Assembly: GCA_024235395.1 (NCBI GenBank)
Contig: JACKMK010000004.1
Location: 372,001-436,000, forward strand
DNA: 64,000 bases
Source: Chromatiaceae bacterium
GTDB lineage: Bacteria; Pseudomonadota; Gammaproteobacteria; Chromatiales; Chromatiaceae
Reading direction: 5' to 3'
In this document: positions 24,812 to 33,378 of the stretch, one piece after another
Position numbering within the stretch: position 1 is the stretch's first letter
Layout: each line of letters opens with the position of its first letter
Position numbers and translations under genes: made by a program
Notes under the pieces: model-generated
Databases searched by the model: none
Told to the model about the DNA's origin: nothing
Seen by the model: only the letters and a program-made list of their open reading frames with translations

Positions 24812-27800
24812 TCAGAACGCCTCCATCTGTTCGGCATTCTCGAAGGTGGTTGTGCCAGAGCCGGTACCCTCGATCCGCCCCGTTTCTTCATCGACGAACG
24901 CAGCCCGCGTCTGATCCCGTATCCATTTTTGCGTTCGCACGCTGAGCCTTTCCCAGACCGAGTAGTCGAGTTCCCGACCATCGGCGGTGATCTCGCTGAT
25001 GAGACGGGTATCGATCGACGACAAATGCTGTGTGCCCGGCTCGGGCAGAAGCAGCAACGTGGGCAAGATCGGGTCGGAAAACAGCGTCTCCATGGCACTC
25101 GCTGTGCCGCTCTCGACAAGCTTGAGCAATGCTGGGATCTTTTCCGGCCAGACATCGTCCGACTTCGCGGCGCGTGTCATTTCCGGGATGCGATTCACGA
25201 GACGCTGGATGTTTTCGTGGATCACTTCGTTGACGCTCAGATCCACGACTTCGTTGACGAGCTTTCGGGGGTCCGAGGATGCATTTGTATTGGGGTTCGC
25301 GAGATTGAGTTTGACTTCCTTCAGGCCGCCACGCCGCTCCTGCGCGGCATCCATGATGCCCTGGTCGGCATGTGCCATGCCGATGTTGTGGCCGATCTCG
25401 TGGGCGATTACGGCCGCGAGGGCTCGGCGCGGATTCGCTGGGATCGTTACCAGTTCCTGCGGGATCTGGCGCGTGTTGTCGTAGTAAGTCGCTACCTGCG
25501 AACTGCTGAGATTCTTCTCCATCAACTCGTCTTCCGAGAGCTTCTGATACCTTGGATGCTGCTTGGCCCGCTGGGTCCGCTCCCAGTCGACCCCCACGGT
25601 CTTTCGGCCACCGTAGCCTGCGACGTCGCCTTCGAGGGTCTCCATGCTGCGGCCCTGGCGTCGCCATTCGGCACGAATAGCCTCCTTGAGTGCGTTCAGC
25701 TGAGTTTCATCGAACTCGCGCCGCTCGCCGTCCGGCGTCGTGTAGGCAATGATCTCCGTGTCGCTCATCCCGACCTCGCTAAGTTCGATCTCGTGAGGTG
25801 AGGTGAGCGCATCCATCAGGGTGTCGAACGACGTCGAGGCCTCCACCGCCTTCTTCAGATCGGATCGCTGGGACTTCGGATCCGGTCGTGTATCGATGTC
25901 CTTGAGGAGCTTGGCTTTGAGTCGTTCGAAATCCACCTGTTCCGGATCGGCTCCCAGCGTGTAAGCGGTGCGGGTCTCGAGGCTGAAACTATCCGTCATT
26001 CCCTCATCGTCGAGAAATGCCCAGATCTGCTCAAGGTCATCCCGCGTGTAGAGTTCGTCAATCGGGATCGCGGCCAGCACATTCTCGGCCTTGCCCTTCT
26101 GAACAGATTCATCCTGCATGAGCTCGGTCGGGAACTGTTGAGCGTTCACTGCCGGGGCATCGCCCGACGGTTTCTTCGGAATAAAGCCCAGGTCGAAGCG
26201 CACACCTATCTCCCGCTCCTTGCCGCTGGAATCGGTCCACCGGATGCCTGGCCAGAAGTCGGGTGTCTCGCCGATCCGGAACATACGTGCGACGTCGTCG
26301 AGTATGCCTTCGTCGATTCGAACCGCGGCACCTCCGACGTTGAAGGTCTCGAAATAATGGTAGTTGGCGTGAATCGTCAGGATCTTGTCGACGCGAGGTG
26401 ACTCTACGGTGAGCCCCCAGGCGTTGGCCCACTTGAGGTAGGCCTTCTTGTTCTGGAGCTTTCGTTTATCCTTCCGGCTGAGATGTTCCTTGTTCTTCAG
26501 TGATGCCACCGCCTCGCGCCTTTTCTGCTGGCGACGGTATCGACGCAGTCGACGTTTCGCCTTCCAGATGTCGCGTGAGCGGACGTCCTCTTTCTGCGTT
26601 TCCCCGATCAGGATACTTTCCCGGTCGTCCTCGCTGGCTGCTTCCCATGTGGCCACGGCACTCCGGAAGACACGCGTCGGCACACGGTCCAGTTCACCTG
26701 CGATGGCGGTATCCGTCCCCGCAGTACCGTGTCGCGCAACGCGGGGCATCGCTCCCTCATTTGGCGTCGAACTTTCGGGGTGCACAGGCACGGACGATGC
26801 TGTCGCAGAGATCGAGGTCATCGCGGGAACCGGATACTGTTGCAGCGTATGGGTCACTTCGTGCGCCAGCAGCCGACGGCCGCGCTCGGTAGCCGGTCGA
26901 TACTCGCCTTCACGGAAAAAGATGTCCCGACCGACCGTAAATGCGCGTGCTTTCAGTGAACGACTCAGCGAATCGGCCTCTGAATCCGCGTGTATCCTCA
27001 GGTGCCCCAGTTCACGACCGAAGCGTGGCTCAAGAAAACTGCGGGCCGACTCGGCCAGCGGCTTTCCACGTCCTCGACGTGCACCGATGCGCGCACGCAG
27101 TCGACCCGGCGCCCCCATCCGGCCGATTGCTTCGCGCTCCCCGTCGAAAACGCGTGAGATAGCGAGTGTGCCAGGCGGTGACACCCTCCGGGTACCGACG
27201 GTCGCGTCGGTCTCCACCGCACGCCGGGCACGCAGCACGCTCTGTGTCGTCGCCGAGGCCGCCGGTGCGTCATCGCCACTCGACGTGGCGGGCCCCGGCA
27301 TGCGCATAACAGTGTCCGCTATACGATCCGCTTCCCGCTCGTATGCGTCACCGGGTTCGCTCACCACGAGCTTCGCCTGAATGCGCTCCGGCCCGTGCCG
27401 ATGGATGGCCACCTTGCTGAAGTCGTGCCCGACGCGACCCGGTTCGCACACATCCGAAGGAGCGCACACGTCCGCACTCCGCTCGTTGTGGGGCACATCG
27501 ACCACGGTTGCGGACGCGGTTGCGATTGGGCCGCGGGCTGAACCCCTGGACGACGACCCGCGGAGCCTCGGAGTGGTTCCGGGAAAGACGGCGGCGCTCC
27601 AACGATTTCCGTTGTGAACCGTTGTGTCCTCAAACAGCCCGGAACCGGGCCGCTTGGACCGGTTCGGTGTGGCGAAGATCGCGATGTCGCGCAGGCCGAA
27701 GAGATCAGGATTGATCGCGGAATTGCCTTCGTCGCCTCCGGCACCGCCGGCGCCGCGGTGGAACGTGAAACGATCCGCCCGTATAGGCTCGAACGGTTTG

Positions 27801-27889
27801 TCGCACGCAGATTCCGTCTGCCGTTGCGACAGAGTTGGGGCGTCCTTGCGCGCCGGTGAAGCGGTTCTTTCTACGGCGGCGGTCTGCAC
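24812..27889 (-). CDS. DUF4157 protein with metzincin-type metalloprotease domain, putative eCIS effector
   Basis: A 1025-residue protein, last gene of the eCIS operon. Seen: an eCIS-type linker IQAKLVVSEPGDAYEREADRIAD around 170-192; a DUF4157 domain at about 275-352 with its own HEVTH (343-347); a basic Lys/Arg-rich stretch near 430-480; and at 830-840 the full metzincin zinc motif HEIGHNIGMAH with a probable Met-turn GIMD right after. DUF4157 marks cargo of contractile injection systems, so this is probably a delivered protease. The start is uncertain: GTG at 27889 is used, and 144 bases separate it from the glycosyltransferase. The substrate is unknown. Confidence 0.85.
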   Translation of the reverse strand: MQTAAVERTASPARKDAPTLSQRQTESACDKPFEPIRADRFTFHRGAGGAGGDEGNSAINPDLFGLRDIAIFATPNRSKRPGSGLFEDTTVHNGNRWSAAVFPGTTPRLRGSSSRGSARGPIATASATVVDVPHNERSADVCAPSDVCEPGRVGHDFSKVAIHRHGPERIQAKLVVSEPGDAYEREADRIADTVMRMPGPATSSGDDAPAASATTQSVLRARRAVETDATVGTRRVSPPGTLAISRVFDGEREAIGRMGAPGRLRARIGARRGRGKPLAESARSFLEPRFGRELGHLRIHADSEADSLSRSLKARAFTVGRDIFFREGEYRPATERGRRLLAHEVTHTLQQYPVPAMTSISATASSVPVHPESSTPNEGAMPRVARHGTAGTDTAIAGELDRVPTRVFRSAVATWEAASEDDRESILIGETQKEDVRSRDIWKAKRRLRRYRRQQKRREAVASLKNKEHLSRKDKRKLQNKKAYLKWANAWGLTVESPRVDKILTIHANYHYFETFNVGGAAVRIDEGILDDVARMFRIGETPDFWPGIRWTDSSGKEREIGVRFDLGFIPKKPSGDAPAVNAQQFPTELMQDESVQKGKAENVLAAIPIDELYTRDDLEQIWAFLDDEGMTDSFSLETRTAYTLGADPEQVDFERLKAKLLKDIDTRPDPKSQRSDLKKAVEASTSFDTLMDALTSPHEIELSEVGMSDTEIIAYTTPDGERREFDETQLNALKEAIRAEWRRQGRSMETLEGDVAGYGGRKTVGVDWERTQRAKQHPRYQKLSEDELMEKNLSSSQVATYYDNTRQIPQELVTIPANPRRALAAVIAHEIGHNIGMAHADQGIMDAAQERRGGLKEVKLNLANPNTNASSDPRKLVNEVVDLSVNEVIHENIQRLVNRIPEMTRAAKSDDVWPEKIPALLKLVESGTASAMETLFSDPILPTLLLLPEPGTQHLSSIDTRLISEITADGRELDYSVWERLSVRTQKWIRDQTRAAFVDEETGRIEGTGSGTTTFENAEQMEAF

Positions 27890-28033
27890 GATGGGCGGCC
27901 TTGCTCTTGGTGGCGGAACGGCAAACGCTCGACGTCATCGTGCAGAGTATAGACAGTGCCGGCGGGGCCTTCCGCGCGCGACGACAGTCGGATCACGGTA
28001 TTCGATGTGAGTTTGCGGCCCCCGTCACCGGCC

Positions 28034-28927
28034 TCAATCCCACCGCGTGGCGAAACGGCGAAACCAGTCGGCTGTATGACGAGTCTGATGGGGTTCCCGG
28101 CGGGATCGCCGCCAGACCGCGTCGCTGAGGAGCAGCAGTGACATGGCTCGTGCAAAGCCCGGTTGTGTCCTGGACCGCTCGATCACGCGCGTCAGGTGTG
28201 CCTCGGGAAAGTGGACGGTCGCCATACGCAGCCGGTTGTGCAGAACCTCGGCGACATCCACGGGATAAGGATGACGCTCGCGAAAGAAATGCCGTACCAG
28301 GCACCGGGGTACGACCTGGACCTCGAGACCGCTCGTCCAGACCCGCAGGCTCAGTTCCTCACCCTCGGAACCCCAGCGTCCCATGCCTTCGTCGTAGCCT
28401 CCGATCGCGGCGAAGGTTTCACGCCGCAACGCGTCGCATCCGCCGGGCATCAAGGGTACGGCATAGGGGTCACGACCTTCGCAGGCAAGCCATGCCATCT
28501 GCAGATCCGGCGCAGGCCATTCGACACCGCAGCCGATACCCGCATCGTCGCGCAACAGGTCGGTGAAGGCAGGGCCGGTCAACCCGGCCGAACCATCGAC
28601 CAGTGGCGCGAGCAGCAGTTCGAGCCACCCCGGCGGACACCAGCAGTGCCCATCAAGGAACACGAGCAGTGGCGCGCGCGCATCGCGCGCACCTGTATTG
28701 CGCGCTGCGGCGACGCCGACACCACCGGTGCGCAACAACGACACGGCGGGATGGTGTCCGAACCGCTGCCGCACCCGGTCGCCGCAGCCGTCCGTCGATC
28801 CGTCGTCTACGACGACAATCTCGAACCCGAGGCCGCTACCCGTTTCCAGCAGGCTTTCGACCATGTCGACCAGGTTGTCGCCCTCGTTCTTCGCCGCGAT
28901 GACGAGGCGGACCTCGGGCGTTTTCAT
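28034..28927 (-). CDS. Glycosyltransferase resembling polypeptide GalNAc-transferases
   Basis: A 297-residue GT-A enzyme. The N-terminus VRLVIAAKNEG and DDGSTDG (41-47) are general GT2 features. In addition FLDGHCWCPPGWLELLL (90-106) matches the FLDSHCEC..WLEPLL metal site of GT27 polypeptide GalNAc-transferases, and YDEGMGRWGSEGEELSLRVW (178-197) with VRHFFRERHPY (211-221) matches their WGGENLEISFRVW and GHVFRKxxPY segments. D92, H94 and H213 would bind the metal. There is no membrane segment and no lectin domain. ATG at 28927 is preferred over a TTG ten codons upstream. It lies 59 bases after the gene for the Thr-Pro-stalk protein, its likely acceptor. Confidence 0.85.
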   Translation of the reverse strand: MKTPEVRLVIAAKNEGDNLVDMVESLLETGSGLGFEIVVVDDGSTDGCGDRVRQRFGHHPAVSLLRTGGVGVAAARNTGARDARAPLLVFLDGHCWCPPGWLELLLAPLVDGSAGLTGPAFTDLLRDDAGIGCGVEWPAPDLQMAWLACEGRDPYAVPLMPGGCDALRRETFAAIGGYDEGMGRWGSEGEELSLRVWTSGLEVQVVPRCLVRHFFRERHPYPVDVAEVLHNRLRMATVHFPEAHLTRVIERSRTQPGFARAMSLLLLSDAVWRRSRREPHQTRHTADWFRRFATRWD

Positions 28928-28986
28928 GTCCGCCGGTCCGTCATGCCGGCGAAACAACGCGTCGAATGGTCAGGCGACACCCCGCC

Positions 28987-31365
28987 CTATTCTTCCAGCA
29001 GGCTGCGTGCGGACTCGACCAGGGTACGCGCTCGGACTTCGGACACACCCATCAGCGGTGCCACCGTTGCCGCATCGGCGTTGGCCAGCGCCGCGGCATC
29101 GGTGATTCCACCGGCGGTGAGACGCGCCGCGAGAACCGGGCCAACGCCGTTCACGTCTGTCAGCGGCCGGCTCGACAGGCCGACGATCGGCGTGCGCGTC
29201 GGTACTGTGCCACCCGGTACGCGTGTCACGGGCGCGAGGGTCGGCGACACGGTTGGTCGCACGGTCGGCACACCCGTCGGCGCCAGGGTCGGCGGCACGA
29301 ACGTCGGCGATATTGTCGGCAAGACCGTGGGCGCAATCGTTGGCGGCACGAGCGTGGGCGCGATGGTCGGCAGTATCGTCGGCAAAATGGTCGGTGGCAC
29401 TATGGTCGGTCCGATCGTCGGCCGCGGACCAACCCGCACCTCTCCGGCATCTGCCGCGGGCTGCGTGGCCCACCACCGGACTCGCACGCTGGACCCCACC
29501 AACTCGGGGTTCTGGATCCGGATCGCGATCCGCAGACTGCCGTCTTGCGGGCGGATTTCGGCGCCCGGGAACACGGCCGGGTACTCGAACGCATCGAAAA
29601 CCTCGAATGCACCGACGAACAGGGGTTCGTTGCGTCCCTGCTCAAGTCCGAGCACGACCTGCAGCGGCCCGGGCCCAAGGCCCGTGTCGATGAATCCCGA
29701 GACAAACTCAGTCTGTTGTGTATTCGACACCGCGAACACGACGACACCGGTGACGATCGGATTGCCGCCGCTCGGCCGTGCGCACAGGGCATCGATGGCA
29801 TCCTGCACGGTTTCGGCATCGGGCATGTCGCACGCCGAGTTGTCGAAGCAGACGTCATCGGCACAGATACCCGTCAGCGGCGGAAACTCGTGCCGGCAGT
29901 CATTCAACGTCGCAACGCCATCGGACAGCGTCAGCATCGCAAGCCGACAGTAGCTGTGCGCGACGCCGTGCGGCGGCTGCGCGACGGGGTGCGTGTTGGG
30001 CACCTCGTACGGTGGCCACTCGATGTCGCCCGTCGCGGTGCGGGCAGGAATCAGCCAGTAGTCGCCGGCACGGTAGGTGCCCTCCGAGAATTGCACTTCG
30101 ATACCCGACTCGAGCGCCATCCAGTCGCTGTCCATGGGCAGACCCGTGGTCCCGGCATCGGCCCCTGTCTGATCCCAACGCCGCAGCTGCAGACCGTCCT
30201 CGCCGGCCAGCGAGGCCGCTGTCGCGGTCAGCGTGACCTGGCGGCGCGCGGCGTCCACGCTCTCGATCTGGTATAGATCGTGCGGTTCGCCGCGCAGCCG
30301 GCTGCGTTCGCTCGAGATCTCGACCCACTGACCATCGGCGAAACCCAGCACCTGGTCACGGCCGACATCGGCCACCGACAGCACGCGGCCGTCGACGAGG
30401 TCGATGCGCGTGGCGACAATGCCGTTGTCTCGCGACCACTTGATCCGCGCCGTCGCGCGATTGCCGCCGCGTTGTACCTCGACCCGGTAGAGCTGGTTCT
30501 CGAGGCGTCGATAGCCGGCGGTCGGAGGCAGCTGGCACGCGTTGTCCTGGGTCTCGGGCGGCCGGGTGCGCGCGTTCATGCGTCCAGACGGCGCCTCCGT
30601 GAGGCTCGCCGGCATCGCATCCTCGCAGTCGACGCCCTCGTCGACGACGGCAAGGCCGATGCGCCAGGCGCTCTGCACGCGGGTCGCCGTGTCGGCCCCA
30701 CCCAGTGCGGGTTCGAGCAGCCGGGGATCGTCGAGCCCGGTCACCTCGCGCTCCCAGGCATCGAGGTAGACGAGATAGTTGCCATCGGCGAGCTCGAGAT
30801 CGCCATCGCCGTTGACGAAATCCGGTGCAGGGTCGTGCGGCTGGTGGCAGTAGGAAACGATGCGACGGACACTGACGGCATCCGCGAGGTTACCGAGACC
30901 CGCCGCCACCGTGAGTGTCCGGTCTTCCTGATCGACTGCCGTGATCCGCGTCGTCACGCTCGTCTGTTCGTCCACCAACTCGAGCCATTGTCCGACCGCA
31001 TAGGCAACGCCGTCGGGCGCCATCGACGCCGGCTCGACCACGCCGGCCTGGGCATTCACGATATCCGCCGCCACCGCGCTCGCCTCGGCCGCCGCCACCT
31101 GTCCCTCGACATAGCAGCGCCCGTTTCCGATCGCGAGATCGACCGGTGCTCCGGCGGTGGGCAGTGGTGACACGAGGAATGCGCCGGAACCTTTCGGGAC
31201 GCCGCAGGATCCCACGAGGTCGCGCAATGCCGATGCACGTGCATGCGCATCGATTGCGGCCTGTTCGTTCCAGTCGGCATCCAGCTGCACGCGCCCCTGC
31301 TGCATGCGCACCTGTGCGTAATGCCGCAGCGGGTCGAATGTGAATCGGCTGTAGTCTCCCGACAT
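28987..31365 (-). CDS. DUF6519 eCIS protein with Thr-Pro repeat stalk and helix-hairpin-helix tail
   Basis: A 792-residue protein. The N-terminus (GDYSRFTFDPLRHYAQVRMQ, then LDADWNEQ) is the DUF6519 signature seen in eCIS and phage-tail-like clusters; the domain probably attaches to the baseplate. After about 640 residues comes a stalk (about 645-725) made of PT-I-x-PT units, roughly nineteen Thr in eighty residues. The last sixty residues form a helix-hairpin-helix-like module (VNGVGPVLAARL and MGVSEVRARTLVE). GGGGAG precedes the ATG. The stalk looks mucin-like and is followed at once by the glycosyltransferase gene. It could be the fibre or receptor-binding appendage of the particle. Confidence 0.82.
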   Translation of the reverse strand: MSGDYSRFTFDPLRHYAQVRMQQGRVQLDADWNEQAAIDAHARASALRDLVGSCGVPKGSGAFLVSPLPTAGAPVDLAIGNGRCYVEGQVAAAEASAVAADIVNAQAGVVEPASMAPDGVAYAVGQWLELVDEQTSVTTRITAVDQEDRTLTVAAGLGNLADAVSVRRIVSYCHQPHDPAPDFVNGDGDLELADGNYLVYLDAWEREVTGLDDPRLLEPALGGADTATRVQSAWRIGLAVVDEGVDCEDAMPASLTEAPSGRMNARTRPPETQDNACQLPPTAGYRRLENQLYRVEVQRGGNRATARIKWSRDNGIVATRIDLVDGRVLSVADVGRDQVLGFADGQWVEISSERSRLRGEPHDLYQIESVDAARRQVTLTATAASLAGEDGLQLRRWDQTGADAGTTGLPMDSDWMALESGIEVQFSEGTYRAGDYWLIPARTATGDIEWPPYEVPNTHPVAQPPHGVAHSYCRLAMLTLSDGVATLNDCRHEFPPLTGICADDVCFDNSACDMPDAETVQDAIDALCARPSGGNPIVTGVVVFAVSNTQQTEFVSGFIDTGLGPGPLQVVLGLEQGRNEPLFVGAFEVFDAFEYPAVFPGAEIRPQDGSLRIAIRIQNPELVGSSVRVRWWATQPAADAGEVRVGPRPTIGPTIVPPTILPTILPTIAPTLVPPTIAPTVLPTISPTFVPPTLAPTGVPTVRPTVSPTLAPVTRVPGGTVPTRTPIVGLSSRPLTDVNGVGPVLAARLTAGGITDAAALANADAATVAPLMGVSEVRARTLVESARSLLEE

Positions 31366-31380
31366 GATTACTCTCCCCGA

Positions 31381-33378
31381 TCAAGTCTCGAGAAACGGAC
31401 CCGCCTCGAGTGACAGACGCAGATACTCGGGCAGATTGCGTCGCAGTCGTGCGGATTTCATGACATGTTTGAGATGCTCGAAGGCACCCATCTCTCCACC
31501 ATCTTCCGCGCCCTCGCGGATCGCCGTTGCGCAGCGCGCCGACAACTGTCCATAACCGGCGTCGCCCCAGACCAGGCTCGTGAAATACGGATGCATGAAA
31601 CCATCATCGTCGCTGGGCCTGCAGCGATAGCGGCGCGGAACAATCGACCCGGACGGTACCCAGCTGAAACGCACACATCCCTGCTGAACCCGTTCGATGC
31701 GCACCGGTGGCGCATCGCCCGCGGCATGGAAGATCGTGTCGTCGGCGCTCAGCGTCGTCGCATGCAGCCGACCGACCAGCGTGCTCGCGCGCACCTGGAC
31801 GTCACCGGCGGGCTCGTCATCGTCGCGGGCCACTGCCAGCGCATCGGTCGCACCCGCATCGACGATGCTGTCGCTGATCTCGACACTGGCTGTTTCGACG
31901 AGCCGCAGGGACGAACACACGCAACGATGCAGCAGTACCCCGCAACCGGAGTCAATCTGCAACCCCACCAGTGGCGTGGCGCGATCATCCAGTGCATTGC
32001 TCGCCGGCACGAGTGTGCAATGCTGCAGGCGCAGCCGTTCAAGGTCGTTGACCGCACCGTCGACGGTCGCGGCCACGCGTACGGCGCCACCGGCCACCAG
32101 CAACCCGTCGAGCCGCACCTCGGCGCCGGCGTCACCCGCGAGCTCGAAGTCACCGCCCAGAGCGAGCGCCGGACGACGCCCCTCGGCCGCACGCAACTCG
32201 ATCCAGCGACCTGCGGGTACATGCAGTTGCAGCGATTCGGCATAGACCGCGTTGTCCGTGATCTCGACGACGACACCGTCCACGTCGTCGGAACCATCCG
32301 TTGTGAGACGCTGCACCGCGGCGTCCAGTGCGGCCTGGATCGAGGTGTGGTGTTCGGGCACGCGTATTGGCGCACCCGGCGAGAAACCTTCCTGCCGCGG
32401 GTAGGTGCCGCCACCGATCCGCCCGGGGAACCCGTAGTGGTACATCAACCGCACTTCGCCGGGCGGATCCTCGCCGGACGGAAAGGCGAGGCGTCCGAGC
32501 TCGGGGTCAATCGCGATACGGTCAGCCGGCAGGTTGGCCCAGGAGCCGGCGAAGTCCATCAGATTGCAGACCGAGAACAGATCGAGCCATTCCTGGCCGG
32601 CTGCAGGTGTCACAGGCTCACCATCGACCTCGACTGCGAACGATATCCCGAAGTAACGGTCCGGATGATCGGCGAGCAGTTCGCGCGTCAGCGGCATGGG
32701 CACATTCCAGGGTTCAGCGCGGTAACTGATCTCGGGTTCGGGCAACGGGCGGTTGTAGAGCGCGAGGTCACGACCCAGGACATCGAAGCGGAAACGGCGG
32801 GCATCGAGCCGTTGCGCCGGACCCACGCCCTGTTCGAACGCCGGTATACGCCAGCTGTGAATGCCGATGTTGGCGATGTTGTATCGCCCCCTGCCCGGCT
32901 CGATTCTCCGCATCTCGGCGGTACGCGGCGACGCATCGAATGCGGTTCCGCGCAGCGGTGGTCGCCGCACATCGATCCAAGTACGGTGTGCCGGGCGCAG
33001 ATGGTTCAGATACTGCGTCGTGGCCAGACGTTGGAAGTATTCGACCACCAAGGTGTCCCAGCCCGTGATGTCGGACGCGAGCTGCTCGATCACCGTCGCG
33101 GTGCCCTTGCGGCGCCGGTACGCGAGCGTATTCGCCACCTCGGCCCGGCTCGCCGCGGGATCGGTGACACCGACCAGCGCGCCGAGATAGGGTATGACCC
33201 AGTCGGCACAGGTTTCGATGAACAGGTCGTCGTAGAGTTGATCGAGATCGTCTTCCAGCACCGTGACCTGCTCGCCGATCAGTTCGATCAGCGAACGCAG
33301 CACATGGCCCTGCGCCGCGTCACGTTCCCGGTAGACGGCCGGCAGCAGCGCGTACAGACGCTCAGATGCCGTGCTCAT
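31381..33378 (-). CDS. eCIS tail protein: gpI-like domain with parallel beta-helix
   Basis: A 665-residue protein. The N-terminal about 130 residues (LYALLPAVYRERDAAQG, DDLYDDLFIETCADWVIPYLG) match phage tail protein I/baseplate wedge tip domains of eCIS. The centre and C-terminus (about 330-580) have short repeated beta strands with a pectin-lyase-like right-handed helix pattern starting VPEHHTSIQAALDAA. Such helices often form fibres or bind carbohydrate. It overlaps the preceding gene by four bases (ATGA). It probably connects the baseplate to surface-facing parts. Confidence 0.82.
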   Translation of the reverse strand: MSTASERLYALLPAVYRERDAAQGHVLRSLIELIGEQVTVLEDDLDQLYDDLFIETCADWVIPYLGALVGVTDPAASRAEVANTLAYRRRKGTATVIEQLASDITGWDTLVVEYFQRLATTQYLNHLRPAHRTWIDVRRPPLRGTAFDASPRTAEMRRIEPGRGRYNIANIGIHSWRIPAFEQGVGPAQRLDARRFRFDVLGRDLALYNRPLPEPEISYRAEPWNVPMPLTRELLADHPDRYFGISFAVEVDGEPVTPAAGQEWLDLFSVCNLMDFAGSWANLPADRIAIDPELGRLAFPSGEDPPGEVRLMYHYGFPGRIGGGTYPRQEGFSPGAPIRVPEHHTSIQAALDAAVQRLTTDGSDDVDGVVVEITDNAVYAESLQLHVPAGRWIELRAAEGRRPALALGGDFELAGDAGAEVRLDGLLVAGGAVRVAATVDGAVNDLERLRLQHCTLVPASNALDDRATPLVGLQIDSGCGVLLHRCVCSSLRLVETASVEISDSIVDAGATDALAVARDDDEPAGDVQVRASTLVGRLHATTLSADDTIFHAAGDAPPVRIERVQQGCVRFSWVPSGSIVPRRYRCRPSDDDGFMHPYFTSLVWGDAGYGQLSARCATAIREGAEDGGEMGAFEHLKHVMKSARLRRNLPEYLRLSLEAGPFLET

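Noticed and set aside
24734..25801. Plus-strand 355-codon frame opposite the metzincin region
   Set aside because: Shadow of the metalloprotease gene. Only its first few codons overlap the globin-like fragment, which reads in a different frame.
28163..30276. Plus-strand frames containing GTxVGA-type repeats opposite the Thr-Pro stalk
   Set aside because: These are the reverse reading of the PT repeat tract. The minus-strand frame belongs to a DUF6519 protein with a proper start and operon overlap.
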